A stretch of 64,000 nucleotides of DNA from Burkholderia pyrrocinia. GTDB lineage: Bacteria; Pseudomonadota; Gammaproteobacteria; Burkholderiales; Burkholderiaceae. Within the stretch, counting starts at the first letter, position 1. Each line of letters opens with the position of its first letter. The stretch is from positions 1,488,001 through 1,552,000 of the forward strand of contig NZ_CP070978.1 in assembly GCF_018417535.1 (NCBI RefSeq). Reading direction: 5' to 3'. Under the pieces are notes generated by a model, which was not told the origin of the DNA, did no database searches, and was given only the letters and a program-made list of their open reading frames with translations. Position numbers and translations under genes: made by a program. Below, in pieces: positions 40,188 through 49,121 of this stretch.

Positions 40188-40805
40188 CTACCGGCTCTTG
40201 CTCCGCGTGCCTTTCTTCACCGTCTTCGCGCGCGGCGCTTCCTTCTCGGGCTGCGCGCCGCCGCCGGCGAGATCCTCGAGCCATGCGAGCGCATCGACGT
40301 ACGACAGGAACTGCTGCAGATATTCCGGCGACAACTCGCGCATCGTCGACAGCGACCGGTGCACGAGGCTGTTCGAATTGAGCGGCCCCGCATTGCGCGG
40401 CACCTGGTCGAGCGACTGGCGGTACTGCTGTTCCGTGCGGACCTTCGACCACATCGTGCGGAAGTAGTCGACCAGTTCGGGATCGATCCCGCGCCGGTCG
40501 GCCTGCGCATCGCGCGCAAGCCGTTCGACGAGTTCCGCAAGCGCGCCACGCACGGGCGCACCTGCCGCGGCTTCCGCGTTGTCGGGCGCGGCGTTCGCTT
40601 CATCGGCCCGCGCAACGACCTCCGCGAAGCCTTCGATCAACGTTGCCAGCCGCGCATCGAGCAATTCGCGCGCGCTGCCATCGAGCACGGCCGCGCGCCG
40701 TTCGAGCGCGTCGATCCGGTGAAAGCGCGCGGGATCGAGCCGGTCCGCGCCCTGCTCACGCCATGCGTCGAGCGTCGCGCGGGCGGGCGTCGCGTCTTCC
40801 GTCAC
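40188..40805 (-). CDS. DUF2894 protein, last gene of the stator-like operon
   Basis: 205 residues from GTG 40805, which overlaps the stop of the OmpA-like gene (GTGA). Mostly helical, soluble, with a conserved central part (VDYFRTMWSKVRTEQQYRQSLDQVPRN split over a helix, then NSNSLVHRSLSTMRELSPEYLQQFLSYVDALAWLE) and a basic tail. Known only as part of this conserved Burkholderiales gene set. Probably a cytoplasmic partner of the membrane complex. Confidence 0.8.
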   Translation of the reverse strand: MTEDATPARATLDAWREQGADRLDPARFHRIDALERRAAVLDGSARELLDARLATLIEGFAEVVARADEANAAPDNAEAAAGAPVRGALAELVERLARDAQADRRGIDPELVDYFRTMWSKVRTEQQYRQSLDQVPRNAGPLNSNSLVHRSLSTMRELSPEYLQQFLSYVDALAWLEDLAGGGAQPEKEAPRAKTVKKGTRSKSR

Positions 40806-41446
40806 TTCGCCTTCCCTCCGTTCGATGCGCTCTTGCGCGGCACCGGCGCGATCTCCACGCGGCGGTTCTTCGCGCGGCCTTCATCGTCCGCATTCGAGCT
40901 GACCGGCTGTTCGGAGCCGAACGCGGCCGCGAACACCGACGCCGCCGGCACGCCGGCGTCGATCATCGCGCGCGTGACCGTCAGCGCGCGCTTGGCCGAC
41001 AGTTCCCAGTTGTCCGCGAACTGGCGGTTGCCGGCATGCACCTGCTGGTCGTCGGCAAAGCCGCTGATCATCAGGATCTCGTCGCGCGTCTTCAGGTAGG
41101 TGGCCAACGGGGCGGCCAGCGTCTTCAGCAGGTCGCGGCCCGCGGGCTGCAACTGGTCGGAGTTCAGCGCGAACAGCACGTTGCCGCTGATGCCGATGCG
41201 CCCGTTCACGAGCGTCACGCGGCCGGCCGCGAGCGGCCCGGCGAGCGCCTGTTCGAGCGACTTGCGCTGCTGCGCTTCAAGCTGGCGCGCACGCACCGCT
41301 TCCTCGAGCTTCGACGTGAGCTGAAGCTGCATGCCGATCACGCCGACGAGGATCAGCACGAACGCGCCGAGCAGCACCGACATCAGGTCGGCGAACGCGG
41401 GCCACACCGGCGCGGATGGCGCGCCGCCGTCGATTTCGTCGTGCAT
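40802..41446 (-). CDS. MotB/OmpA-family stator-like protein
   Basis: 214 residues. One N-terminal membrane helix (WPAFADLMSVLLGAFVLIL) with Asp20 where MotB, ExbD and ZorB proteins keep the proton-carrying Asp. A coiled linker follows, then an OmpA-type peptidoglycan-binding domain (ILMISGFADDQQ, WELSAKRALTVTRAMI, AKNRRVEI). No signal peptidase site. It starts 3 bases after the MotA-like gene and overlaps the DUF2894 gene. The pair should form a wall-anchored ion-driven complex. Confidence 0.87.
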   Translation of the reverse strand: MHDEIDGGAPSAPVWPAFADLMSVLLGAFVLILVGVIGMQLQLTSKLEEAVRARQLEAQQRKSLEQALAGPLAAGRVTLVNGRIGISGNVLFALNSDQLQPAGRDLLKTLAAPLATYLKTRDEILMISGFADDQQVHAGNRQFADNWELSAKRALTVTRAMIDAGVPAASVFAAAFGSEQPVSSNADDEGRAKNRRVEIAPVPRKSASNGGKAK

Positions 41447-41449
41447 GCG

Positions 41450-44400
41450 TTACGCTCCGACGGGCGCCCGCCGGCCGGCGAGCTGCTGCAGGTCTTCGAC
41501 GATCTGCTTCTGCGACATCATGCTCAGGTCGATCACCTCGCGCGCCTGCGCGACGTAGTACTCGAGCTGCTCGTCGCTGCGCGCGAGCGATTTCTCGAGC
41601 GCGGCCTCGATGCGCTGCAGATGGGTCAGCAGCTTGTCGTTCGATTCGCCGAACACCTGTACGGCCATCCCGAACGCATCGCCGAGGCTTGCAACCTCGA
41701 CCGCGCCCGCGGTGACTTGCGCGGCCACCGAATCGAGCTTGCGCGTTTCGGCATCGACGGTGTCATTGAAGCGCGCGCCGACGCGATCGAGCAGGTCGGC
41801 CGACGTGCTGACGAGCGCGTCGATCGCGGTGCGCTGTTCGGTCGACGCGTGATTGACCGCGCCGAGCAGCGTTTCGAGCGTCGCGAGCAGGCGGCTGCGT
41901 TCCTCGAGCGTCGCGGTATCGCGCACCATGCTGTCGGACAGGCGCTGGCGCAGCTCGGCGACCACGTCGGCCGCGGCCTTCGGCGCCTCCGACGCGGCCT
42001 GCACGAGGCGCGCGATCTCGTTGATCGTGTCGCTCGCATGCACCTGCGCCTGCGCGGTGATGTCGTTCGCGGTGCGGGCCAGCGTGTCGCAGATGTCCTG
42101 CTGGCGCGTCGCGGCCTGCGCACTCGTCCGCGCCCATTCGTCGCGCAGCGCGGCCGCCATCGCGGCAAGCGAATCGTTCCACGCGGACAGGCGCTGTTCG
42201 TCGCGCGCCGCGAGTTGCGTCTGCAGGCCAGCGTGCGAATCGCGGATTGTCGTCAGCAGATCGTTCGAGCGTTGTTCGAACGTGGCGGCCTGCGCGGTGA
42301 GGTCGTGCGTCGTTTGCGCGAGTGCGTCGCAGATTTCCTGCTGACGGCCTGCGCTGTGCACGCCCGCGCGCTGCCATTCGTCGCCCAGCTTTGCGGCCAT
42401 CGCGGCCAGCGAGTCGTTCCACGCGGACAGGCGTTCTTCGTCGCGTGCAGCGAGTTGCGTTTGCAGCCCCGTGTGCGAATCGCGGATCGTCGACAGCAGT
42501 TCGTTCGAGCGTTGTTCGAACGTGGCGGCCTGCGTCGTGAGATCACGCGTCGTTTGTGCGAGTGCGTCGCAGATTTCCTGCTGACGGCCTGCGCTGTGCA
42601 CGCCCGCGCGCTGCCATTCGTCGCCCAGCTTCGCGGCCATTGCGGCCAGCGAATCGTTCCACGCGGACAGGCGTTCCTCGTCGCGTGCGGCCAGTTGCGT
42701 TTGCAGGCCCGTGTGCGAATCGCGAATCGTCGACAGCAGTTCGTCCGAGCGTTGTTCGAAGGTCGAAGCCTGCGTAGTGAGGTCGCGCGTCGTTTGTGCG
42801 AGTGCGTCGCAGATTTCCTGCTGACGGCCCGCACTGTGCACGCCTGCGCGTTGCCATTCGTCGCCGAGCTTCGCGGCCATCGCGGCCAGCGAATCGTTCC
42901 ACGCAGACAAGCGTTCTTCGTCGCGTGCGGCCAGTTGCGTTTGCAGGCCCGTGTGCGAATCGCGGATCGTCGACAGCAGATCGTTCGAGCGCTGCTCGAA
43001 CATCGAAGCCTGCGCGGTCAGGTCACGCGTCGTTTGCGCGAGTGCATCGCAGATTTCCTGCTGACGGCCCGCACTGTGTACGCCTGCACGCTGCCATTCG
43101 TCGCCGAGCTTCGTTGCCATCGCGGCCAGCGAGTCTTTCCACGCGGTGAGGCGCTGTTCGTCGCGCGCGGCCAGTTCGGTCTGCAGCCCTGCGTGCGACT
43201 CGCGCATCGCGGCGAGCGTCGCGCCCGAATGGCGCTCGAACGTCGCGGCGGCTTCGCCCAGCGCACGCGCGTGCTGGCCGGCCAGCGTCTCGCCGACCTG
43301 CTCCTGGCGCAACAGCGCATCGCGCCATGCGTCCGACAGGCGGCCTTCGGTCGATTCGAGGCGCGTCGCGACACCGTCGAGCAGGTCCGTCGAACGCTGC
43401 GCGAACGTGTCGGTGAACTGGCCGAGCGTCGTCTGCAGTTGCTGCGCGACCGCGTCGCCCGCACGGCGCTGTTCGTCGAGCGCGCGGTTCCAGACGGCCG
43501 TCACGTTGCCGGTGGTCTTCTCGAAGCCGTCCGTCAACCCGTCGAGCTGACGCTGCACGGCGCCCGTCACGGTATCGCGCAGCGCGGCCATCTCCTGCGC
43601 GAGCCCCGTCATCGTCGCCGCGACGACCGGCTGCAGCGCGGCGCCGGCCACGCGCGCGCTCTCGGCGGCGCTTTCCTTCAGCGCGTCGCCGACGTTCGAC
43701 GCAAGGCCCGCATACGCGCGCTCGGTCCGGTCGAAAAACGCCTGCTGGCTTTCGAGCTGGCGATCGTGCAACGCGACGCTACGCGCCTCGAGCGTCGTCA
43801 TCATCGTTTGCATCCGATCGACCAGCGCCGGCATCACGTCGGCCTGGCGCTGCAGCAGCCGGAACGATTCGTCGCGCTGGTGCGCGGACGAATGCACGCG
43901 CAGCGTCGTCGCGATCTTCATGTCAAGCTGCTGCGCTACGTCGATCCGCTCGCGGCGCACGAGCGCGGACAGCAGCCCGAGCATCGCGGATGTCGCGACA
44001 CCGGCGATCGACGTGCCGAATGCGAAGCCGAGGCCCTTCACCGGCGCGATCAGCGACGCGCGGATCGCGTCGAGATCGGTCGCGCTTTCGAGCGCGGCGC
44101 CCGTGCCCTTCAGCGTCACGACCATCCCGAGCAGCGTGCCGAGCATGCCGAGCAGCACCAGCAGGCCGACGAGGTAAGGCGTGAGCGCCGGGCCCGGCAG
44201 CGCGACGCGCGCGCCTTCGACGCGTGCCCGCACCGCGCCGCGCAGGCCCGGGGGCAGCGTGTCGAGCCATGCGTCGAGCTTCGCGGGCGGCTCGGTCAGG
44301 CCGGCAACCGCGCGCGACAGCGTGGCGGTCGCCTGCTTGTAGCGCAGCAGTTCCCATGCGCCGGCGACATAGCACGCGCCGATCAGCAGCGTGACGGCCG

Positions 44401-44497
44401 ACGCCAGCGGGTTCGACGCGATATAGCCGACACCGATCCAGCCCACTGCGAGCAGACCGGCGACGAAGACAACGAGATCAATGCGAATTCTGGACAT
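41450..44497 (-). CDS. MotA/TolQ-like membrane protein with giant coiled-coil tail (DUF802)
   Basis: 1015 residues. Two hydrophobic hairpins: 7-50, and 106-180 with GMLGTLLGMVVTLKGTGAAL and GLGFAFGTSIAGVATSAMLGLLSAL, the arrangement of MotA/ExbB/ZorA proteins. Residues ~190-1015 are a cytoplasmic, Ala/Gln/Glu-rich coiled coil. Within it, residues ~412-812 are five 80-residue repeats (LAARDE.RL.AW..SLAAMA); the middle three are almost identical. The partner is the OmpA/MotB-like gene downstream. The general layout parallels ZorA of the Zorya defence system, but no nuclease or helicase gene is adjacent. Confidence 0.85.
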   Translation of the reverse strand: MSRIRIDLVVFVAGLLAVGWIGVGYIASNPLASAVTLLIGACYVAGAWELLRYKQATATLSRAVAGLTEPPAKLDAWLDTLPPGLRGAVRARVEGARVALPGPALTPYLVGLLVLLGMLGTLLGMVVTLKGTGAALESATDLDAIRASLIAPVKGLGFAFGTSIAGVATSAMLGLLSALVRRERIDVAQQLDMKIATTLRVHSSAHQRDESFRLLQRQADVMPALVDRMQTMMTTLEARSVALHDRQLESQQAFFDRTERAYAGLASNVGDALKESAAESARVAGAALQPVVAATMTGLAQEMAALRDTVTGAVQRQLDGLTDGFEKTTGNVTAVWNRALDEQRRAGDAVAQQLQTTLGQFTDTFAQRSTDLLDGVATRLESTEGRLSDAWRDALLRQEQVGETLAGQHARALGEAAATFERHSGATLAAMRESHAGLQTELAARDEQRLTAWKDSLAAMATKLGDEWQRAGVHSAGRQQEICDALAQTTRDLTAQASMFEQRSNDLLSTIRDSHTGLQTQLAARDEERLSAWNDSLAAMAAKLGDEWQRAGVHSAGRQQEICDALAQTTRDLTTQASTFEQRSDELLSTIRDSHTGLQTQLAARDEERLSAWNDSLAAMAAKLGDEWQRAGVHSAGRQQEICDALAQTTRDLTTQAATFEQRSNELLSTIRDSHTGLQTQLAARDEERLSAWNDSLAAMAAKLGDEWQRAGVHSAGRQQEICDALAQTTHDLTAQAATFEQRSNDLLTTIRDSHAGLQTQLAARDEQRLSAWNDSLAAMAAALRDEWARTSAQAATRQQDICDTLARTANDITAQAQVHASDTINEIARLVQAASEAPKAAADVVAELRQRLSDSMVRDTATLEERSRLLATLETLLGAVNHASTEQRTAIDALVSTSADLLDRVGARFNDTVDAETRKLDSVAAQVTAGAVEVASLGDAFGMAVQVFGESNDKLLTHLQRIEAALEKSLARSDEQLEYYVAQAREVIDLSMMSQKQIVEDLQQLAGRRAPVGA
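42061..43260. repeat. Five 240-base tandem repeats in the DUF802 tail
   Basis: Units begin near 42061, 42301, 42541, 42781 and 43021 in exact 240-base register. The units at 42301, 42541 and 42781 differ at only a few positions each; the outer two are more diverged. Whole-unit gain or loss would keep frame. Confidence 0.92.
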
Positions 44498-44507
44498 AGC
44501 GTGTTGA

Positions 44508-45281
44508 TTAGCAGGTGCGAAGGGCCGCGAGCAGCCCGTCTACCGTTTGAAACCGGACCTCGAGTTCGGCGAGCAGGATGCTTTGCATCTCGTCGCGAAA
44601 CGTGTCGAGCCATGCGCCGGGCACGATCGCCGCGACGGCCGCGCCGTCGGCAAGCGCGCCGTCGTCAGCCGTACCGGCCGTGTCGGATGCGGCGGCGGAT
44701 TCGGCATCGGCCAGTGCCTGCCGCTCCGCTTCGCGCAGCCGCCCGAAGCGCGTGCCGAGCAGCGCGGGCACGGCCGACAGCAGGCTGCGCTCGCGCGCGC
44801 CGAGCACACGCTCCATGATCGCGTCGAGCGTCGCGAGCCGCGCCATCCCGGACGAGCGCGCGGCGAGCGCGACCCGCAGGCGGCCGCGCAACTGGCCGAT
44901 CGCCGTTTCCATGTCCTGCTGCAAGGACAGATAGCGCTGGCGGAAGTCCGCGAAATCGGCCGTGTCGGCGGCCGGCGGCGGCATGTCGCCGGGCCGGCGC
45001 CGCGTACGCGGCCGGTTGGTGGCCGTGATCGCCTGCGCGAGATCGTGGCGCACGCGCGCGCAGTCGCGCTCCGCGTCGTGGCCGCGCACGCCGGCCGCGA
45101 CGCCGGGCGGGCTCGCGTTCAGCGCGGACGACAGCGTGATCGCGTCGGTCCAGCCGAGCCACTGGCTCAGCCGGTCCGACAGCATCTGCCGGGATTCCGC
45201 GACGTCGGCATCGGCCAGGCGCGCGAGCAGCCGGACGAGCGTCGGGCCGCTCAATGCCGGGCGCGGGGAAGCGTGCACCAT
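44508..45281 (-). CDS. DUF3348 protein, first gene of the stator-like operon
   Basis: 257 residues from ATG 45281 (a TTG five codons upstream is possible; neither has a clear ribosome site). Helical, soluble; conserved blocks FRQRYLSLQQDMETAIGQLR and GMARLATLDAIMERVLGARE, with a C-terminal FRDEMQSILLAELEVRFQTVDGLL split by a turn. Only 10 bases precede the DUF802 gene. Unknown function; a likely cytoplasmic subunit acting on the coiled-coil tail. Confidence 0.8.
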   Translation of the reverse strand: MVHASPRPALSGPTLVRLLARLADADVAESRQMLSDRLSQWLGWTDAITLSSALNASPPGVAAGVRGHDAERDCARVRHDLAQAITATNRPRTRRRPGDMPPPAADTADFADFRQRYLSLQQDMETAIGQLRGRLRVALAARSSGMARLATLDAIMERVLGARERSLLSAVPALLGTRFGRLREAERQALADAESAAASDTAGTADDGALADGAAVAAIVPGAWLDTFRDEMQSILLAELEVRFQTVDGLLAALRTC

Positions 45282-45624
45282 GCTGCAAACCGTCAAAAAG
45301 GCAGCAGTTTACACGTCGCCGGGAGGTCGACCGTCAGAATCGGGGAAGCAGCGCCGTTTGGCGCAGCGTACGACACACGCGAACGCCCGTCGCGCAAGGC
45401 TCGGCGGGCGATGGCGGGTAGCCGTAAACGCGGTCGGCGGCGGCTCGGCGCGCTGCCGGGATCGGGTCCCGGGCACATCGCCCGGTGCGTCATGCGGCAG
45501 AAGACGGCGTTTCCGGTCGACTTGCGGTTTCCGGAAGCGAGGTGCGCGGTTCGGGCGGCTCGCTCCGGCGGCCGACCATCGGCATGGCCGGCCGCCGTGC
45601 GATGCGGATCGGGAATGGAAGCGG
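45282..45624. other. Intergenic region upstream of the stator-like operon
   Basis: About 340 bases between the DUF3348 start and the LysE stop, both on the minus strand. It must hold the operon promoter and the LysE-side upstream terminator; I could not identify either with confidence. Confidence 0.35.
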
Positions 45625-46263
45625 TCAGATCCCCGCTTTCGGCGCGTTCAGGATCAGCCGCAGCCCGAGCAGCGTGATCGCGCCGGCCGCGATGCGGTCG
45701 ACCCACTTCTTCGCGCGCAGGTAGAGCTCGCGCGGCCGGCGCGTCGAGAAGCACAGCGCGACGATCGTGTACCAGCCGAACTCGACGCCGAACACGAGCG
45801 GCGGCAGCGCGAGGTAGCACCACAGCGGCGGATGCTGCGGGAGCAGCGCGGCGAAGATGCTGCCGTACCAGATCGCCGTCTTCGGGTTGCTGAGCTGGGT
45901 CGTGAGGCCCGTCCAGAACGACTTGCGCGCGCTGCCGCCGGCCATCGCGTGCGGATCGTCCATCGCGATCGGCCGGTCGGCGCCGCGCCAGATCTTCGAC
46001 GCCATGTAGATCAGGTACGCGCCGCCCGCGACCTTCAGGCCCACATACAGCCATTCGACGGCCTGCAGCAGCGTGTAGAGCCCGGCCAGCGCGACGCCGC
46101 CGAACACGATGCCGCCGATGCCCATGCCGAGCGCGGTGGCAAGCCCGTCGCGGCGCGACAGCCCGATCGAATTGCGGGCAACCAGCACGAAACTCGGGCC
46201 CGGAATCATCGCGCCAAGCCACAGCGCGGCCAGGATGGCGAGTACGGCAGCCGATGCAGTCAT
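45625..46263 (-). CDS. LysE/RhtB-family amino acid exporter
   Basis: 212 residues, ATG 46263 after AAAGGAGA. Six membrane segments with the family start AALWLGAMIPGPSFVLVARNSIGLSRRDG (two parts) and SNPKTAIWYGSIFAALLP. Exports an amino acid or related metabolite; substrate not predictable. Confidence 0.88.
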   Translation of the reverse strand: MTASAAVLAILAALWLGAMIPGPSFVLVARNSIGLSRRDGLATALGMGIGGIVFGGVALAGLYTLLQAVEWLYVGLKVAGGAYLIYMASKIWRGADRPIAMDDPHAMAGGSARKSFWTGLTTQLSNPKTAIWYGSIFAALLPQHPPLWCYLALPPLVFGVEFGWYTIVALCFSTRRPRELYLRAKKWVDRIAAGAITLLGLRLILNAPKAGI

Positions 46264-46416
46264 CGAAGTCTCCTTTGGTCAGCGACGCCGATGCGCCGGC
46301 GCCTGCGTGTCGTTTCCGACGGTCGAGCCGTCGATTCTGGCACGCTTCGCGCGTGGCCGAAAGCGGCCGCGCGCTGCTATGCTGGCCCTCTTTCCCGTCA
46401 TCCCGCGCCGCCCCCC

Positions 46417-46881
46417 ATGATCGAGATCCGCGCCGCCCGCTATCCCGACGACGCCCGCGTCGTCGAGGCGATCTTCCGCGAGTACATCGCGAGCCCCACC
46501 GTCAGTCTCGAATTCCAGGACTACGAGCCCGAGATCGCCGCGCTGCCCGGCCAATACGCGGCGCCGCGCGGGTTGCTGCTGCTCGCATGGAACGGCGATC
46601 GCGCGGTCGGCTGCGCGGCGTTTCGCGAAATCGACGCGGCGGCGTGCGAGATGAAGCGTGTGTATGTACGGCCCGAAGCGCGCGGGTTGAACGTCGGCCG
46701 CCAGCTCGTCGAACGGCTGCTGCGCGACGCGAAGGCAGCCGGCTATGCGCGCATGTGCCTCGACGTGCTGCCCGAGTTCGTCGCCGCAAGGCAACTGTAT
46801 GCATCGCTCGGCTTCACGCCCGCGCCGCCCGTCGCGTTCAATCCGGTGCCGGGCACCGAGTTTCTCGGGCGCGATCTGTAA
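46417..46881 (+). CDS. GNAT-family N-acetyltransferase
   Basis: 154 residues. Acetyl-CoA motif VYVRPEARGLNVGRQLVERLL and C-terminal ARQLYASLGF are classical GNAT. Substrate unknown. Divergent from the LysE gene. Confidence 0.85.
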   Translation: MIEIRAARYPDDARVVEAIFREYIASPTVSLEFQDYEPEIAALPGQYAAPRGLLLLAWNGDRAVGCAAFREIDAAACEMKRVYVRPEARGLNVGRQLVERLLRDAKAAGYARMCLDVLPEFVAARQLYASLGFTPAPPVAFNPVPGTEFLGRDL

Positions 46882-46929
46882 CCCCGCGCGGCCGGTACAC
46901 CTTTCCTCCTTTCGACCGGAAACCCAGCC

Positions 46930-47508
46930 ATGCGCGTTCTCCGCCTGTCCCTCCTGCTGCTCCCGCTGCTCGCGGCACTGCCTGCCGACGCCCGCGCCGA
47001 CGCACTGCCGAAGTCGATCGAGACGCATCTGCCGCCCGGCTACCAGCCGCTGCTCGCGCAAGCCGGGCCCGATCTCGACAACGGGCGGCACAGCTTTCTG
47101 GTCGTCGTGCATCGCGCGGCCGATACGCGCGAGCAGCCGTCGCCGCGCCCGCTGCTGATCTACGAGGAACAGCCCGACCACACGTTCCGGCTCGCCGCGC
47201 GCAACGACCAGGTCGTCCTGCGCGCGAACGAAGGCGGCCTGTGCGATCCGTTCGATCCCGAAGACGCCGCCGACAACGGCCTCTCGGTGAAAGGCCGCTA
47301 TTTCACCGTGCAGAACTTCGTCGCGTGCGGGCAGCACTGGACCGACTACGTGACGTTCCGCTACGACCCGCGCACGCACGGCTGGGTATTTTCAAACCAG
47401 ATCGTCACCGAATCGTTTCCGCTCGACGACAAGCCCGACCACGTGACCGTCACGCGCGCCGACGCGCACCGGCCGGTCTCGTTCGGCCAATGGAAACGCA
47501 GGGACTAA
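46930..47508 (+). CDS. Secreted protein of unknown function
   Basis: 192 residues with signal peptide ending ADARADA. The mature part has ETHLPPGYQPLLAQAGPDLDNG and YFTVQNFVACGQHWTDYVTFRY. Two or three Cys suggest a periplasmic disulfide. I do not recognise a characterised family. It starts 48 bases after the GNAT gene. Confidence 0.7.
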   Translation: MRVLRLSLLLLPLLAALPADARADALPKSIETHLPPGYQPLLAQAGPDLDNGRHSFLVVVHRAADTREQPSPRPLLIYEEQPDHTFRLAARNDQVVLRANEGGLCDPFDPEDAADNGLSVKGRYFTVQNFVACGQHWTDYVTFRYDPRTHGWVFSNQIVTESFPLDDKPDHVTVTRADAHRPVSFGQWKRRD

Positions 47509-47596
47509 AACGGCACACGGCAAGCACTGACACCGGCGCAATCCCGCAGGCAAACGCAATGCCCGGGGAGTACGCGAATGACAGGAAACGTCGCGA

Positions 47597-48964
47597 CTAG
47601 CGGACCTTCGATTGCATGCCCGGCACACTCGCCGGCGCGCTCCGCTCCGGCGCCGGCATGCGCGCGTCGCGCTCGCTCGCGACGATCGAGTCCGATCCGG
47701 CCCGCCGATCGAGAACGGCTCGCGCCTTGTCCATATCCAGCGCCCCTTCCCAGCGAGCCACCACCACCGTGGCAACGCCGTTCCCGATCAGGTTGGTCAC
47801 GGCGCGCGCTTCGTTCAGGAAGCGATCGACGCCGAGCAGCAAGACCAGACCCGACACGGGCACCTGATGCATCGTGGACAACGTCGCCGCCAGCGCGACG
47901 AAACCCGCGCCGGCCACCCCTGCGGAGCCCTTCGACGTGAGCAGCAGGACACCGAGCAGCAGAAGCTGGTCCCAGATCGACAGGTGGATATTGAATGCCT
48001 GTGCGATGAAGAGGGACGCCATCGTCAGGTAGATCGCGGTGCCGTCCGCGTTGAAGGTATAGCCCGTGGGCAAGACCATGCCGACGACCGGACGCGAGCA
48101 CCCCATGCGCTCCATCTTGAGCAGCATCTGCGGCAGCACGGCTTCCGTCGATGCCGTGCCGAGCGTGATCAGGATCTCGTCGCGGATATAGCGCAGGTAC
48201 TTCCACAGCGACAACCCGCACATGCGCATCGCCAGGCCGAGCACGACAGCGACGAACAGGAACGACGTGAGGTACAGGCACAGCATGAGTTGCCCGAACT
48301 GCGCGAGCGTGCCGATGCCGTATTTGGCGATGGTGAACGCCATCCCGCCAAATGCGCCTGCGGGCGCGACATGCATGACGATGCGCACGACGCCGAACAT
48401 CCCTTGCAGGAACATGTCGAGCATGTCGACGAGCGGCGCGGTCCGCGGGCCGAGCTTCGCAAGTGCGATCGCGAAGATCACCGAGAAGAAGATGATCGGC
48501 AGTATCTCGCCGTTCGCAAAGGCCCCGACGACGCTGCCCGGCACGATGCTCATCAGGAAATCGAGCGCGCCGCGATGCTGTGCTGCATGCGTGTAGCTGG
48601 CGATCGCGGAACTGTCGATCCTCGACGGATCGGCGTTCATCCCGCTGCCCGGCTTGATCACGTTGACGACCACCATCCCGACCACGAGCGCAACGGTGGA
48701 CGCGGCTTCGAAATACAGCACGGCCTTCACGCCTACCCTGCCGGCTTCGTGAAGATCGGTCATGCGCGCGATGCCGACCACCACCGACGCAAAGATGATC
48801 GGCGCGAGAAGCATCCGGATCAGCTTGATGAACAGGTCGCCGAGCGGCTTGAGCTGGGATCCGATGTCGGGGTAGAAATGCCCGACGAGGATGCCGGCGA
48901 CGATGCCGATCAAAACCTGGACGTAGAGTTTGGAAAGCGTTCTGCGAATGCGTGATACCAGCAT
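47597..48964 (-). CDS. dctA: C4-dicarboxylate:cation symporter
   Basis: 455 residues, ATG 48964 after AGGAGA. DAACS family: IGIVAGILVGHFYP, LIRMLLAPIIFASVVVGIARM, the ProGly-rich LPTGYTFNADGTAIYLT and the substrate-site ALDMDKARAVLDR-type ending. DctA carries malate, succinate and fumarate; downstream of tarD in the same direction, it may take up tartrate here. The C-terminal ~40 residues are a variable polar tail. Confidence 0.9.
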   Translation of the reverse strand: MLVSRIRRTLSKLYVQVLIGIVAGILVGHFYPDIGSQLKPLGDLFIKLIRMLLAPIIFASVVVGIARMTDLHEAGRVGVKAVLYFEAASTVALVVGMVVVNVIKPGSGMNADPSRIDSSAIASYTHAAQHRGALDFLMSIVPGSVVGAFANGEILPIIFFSVIFAIALAKLGPRTAPLVDMLDMFLQGMFGVVRIVMHVAPAGAFGGMAFTIAKYGIGTLAQFGQLMLCLYLTSFLFVAVVLGLAMRMCGLSLWKYLRYIRDEILITLGTASTEAVLPQMLLKMERMGCSRPVVGMVLPTGYTFNADGTAIYLTMASLFIAQAFNIHLSIWDQLLLLGVLLLTSKGSAGVAGAGFVALAATLSTMHQVPVSGLVLLLGVDRFLNEARAVTNLIGNGVATVVVARWEGALDMDKARAVLDRRAGSDSIVASERDARMPAPERSAPASVPGMQSKVR

Positions 48965-49080
48965 GACTGTCTCCTGTGCATGGCGCCCTGTCTCGGAAAA
49001 ACGCGTGCGCGCCGGCGATGCAGCCGATCACCCTGAACGCCGACGCCGATCTCGCCTGCCCGACTATTTGTTATGTGCTG

Positions 49081-49109
49081 CGGTGCGCCGGCGAGCGTCC
49101 GGCGCACCG
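49081..49109 (-). terminator. Hairpin between tarD and dctA
   Basis: Perfect 11-base stem (CGGTGCGCCGG / CCGGCGCACCG) with 7-base loop, 13 bases after the tarD stop. No U-run; may attenuate read-through or protect the tarD mRNA 3' end. Confidence 0.5.
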
Positions 49110-49121
49110 TGCCGATGCGGC

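Noticed and set aside
42061..43260. Direct repeats considered as a CRISPR-like array
   Set aside because: Units are 240 bases, contiguous and coding; there are no spacers.
40643..44818. 1391-codon plus-strand frame opposite the DUF802/OmpA genes
   Set aside because: Arg-rich shadow typical of high-GC antisense frames. The minus strand has membrane segments, repeats and coupled starts.
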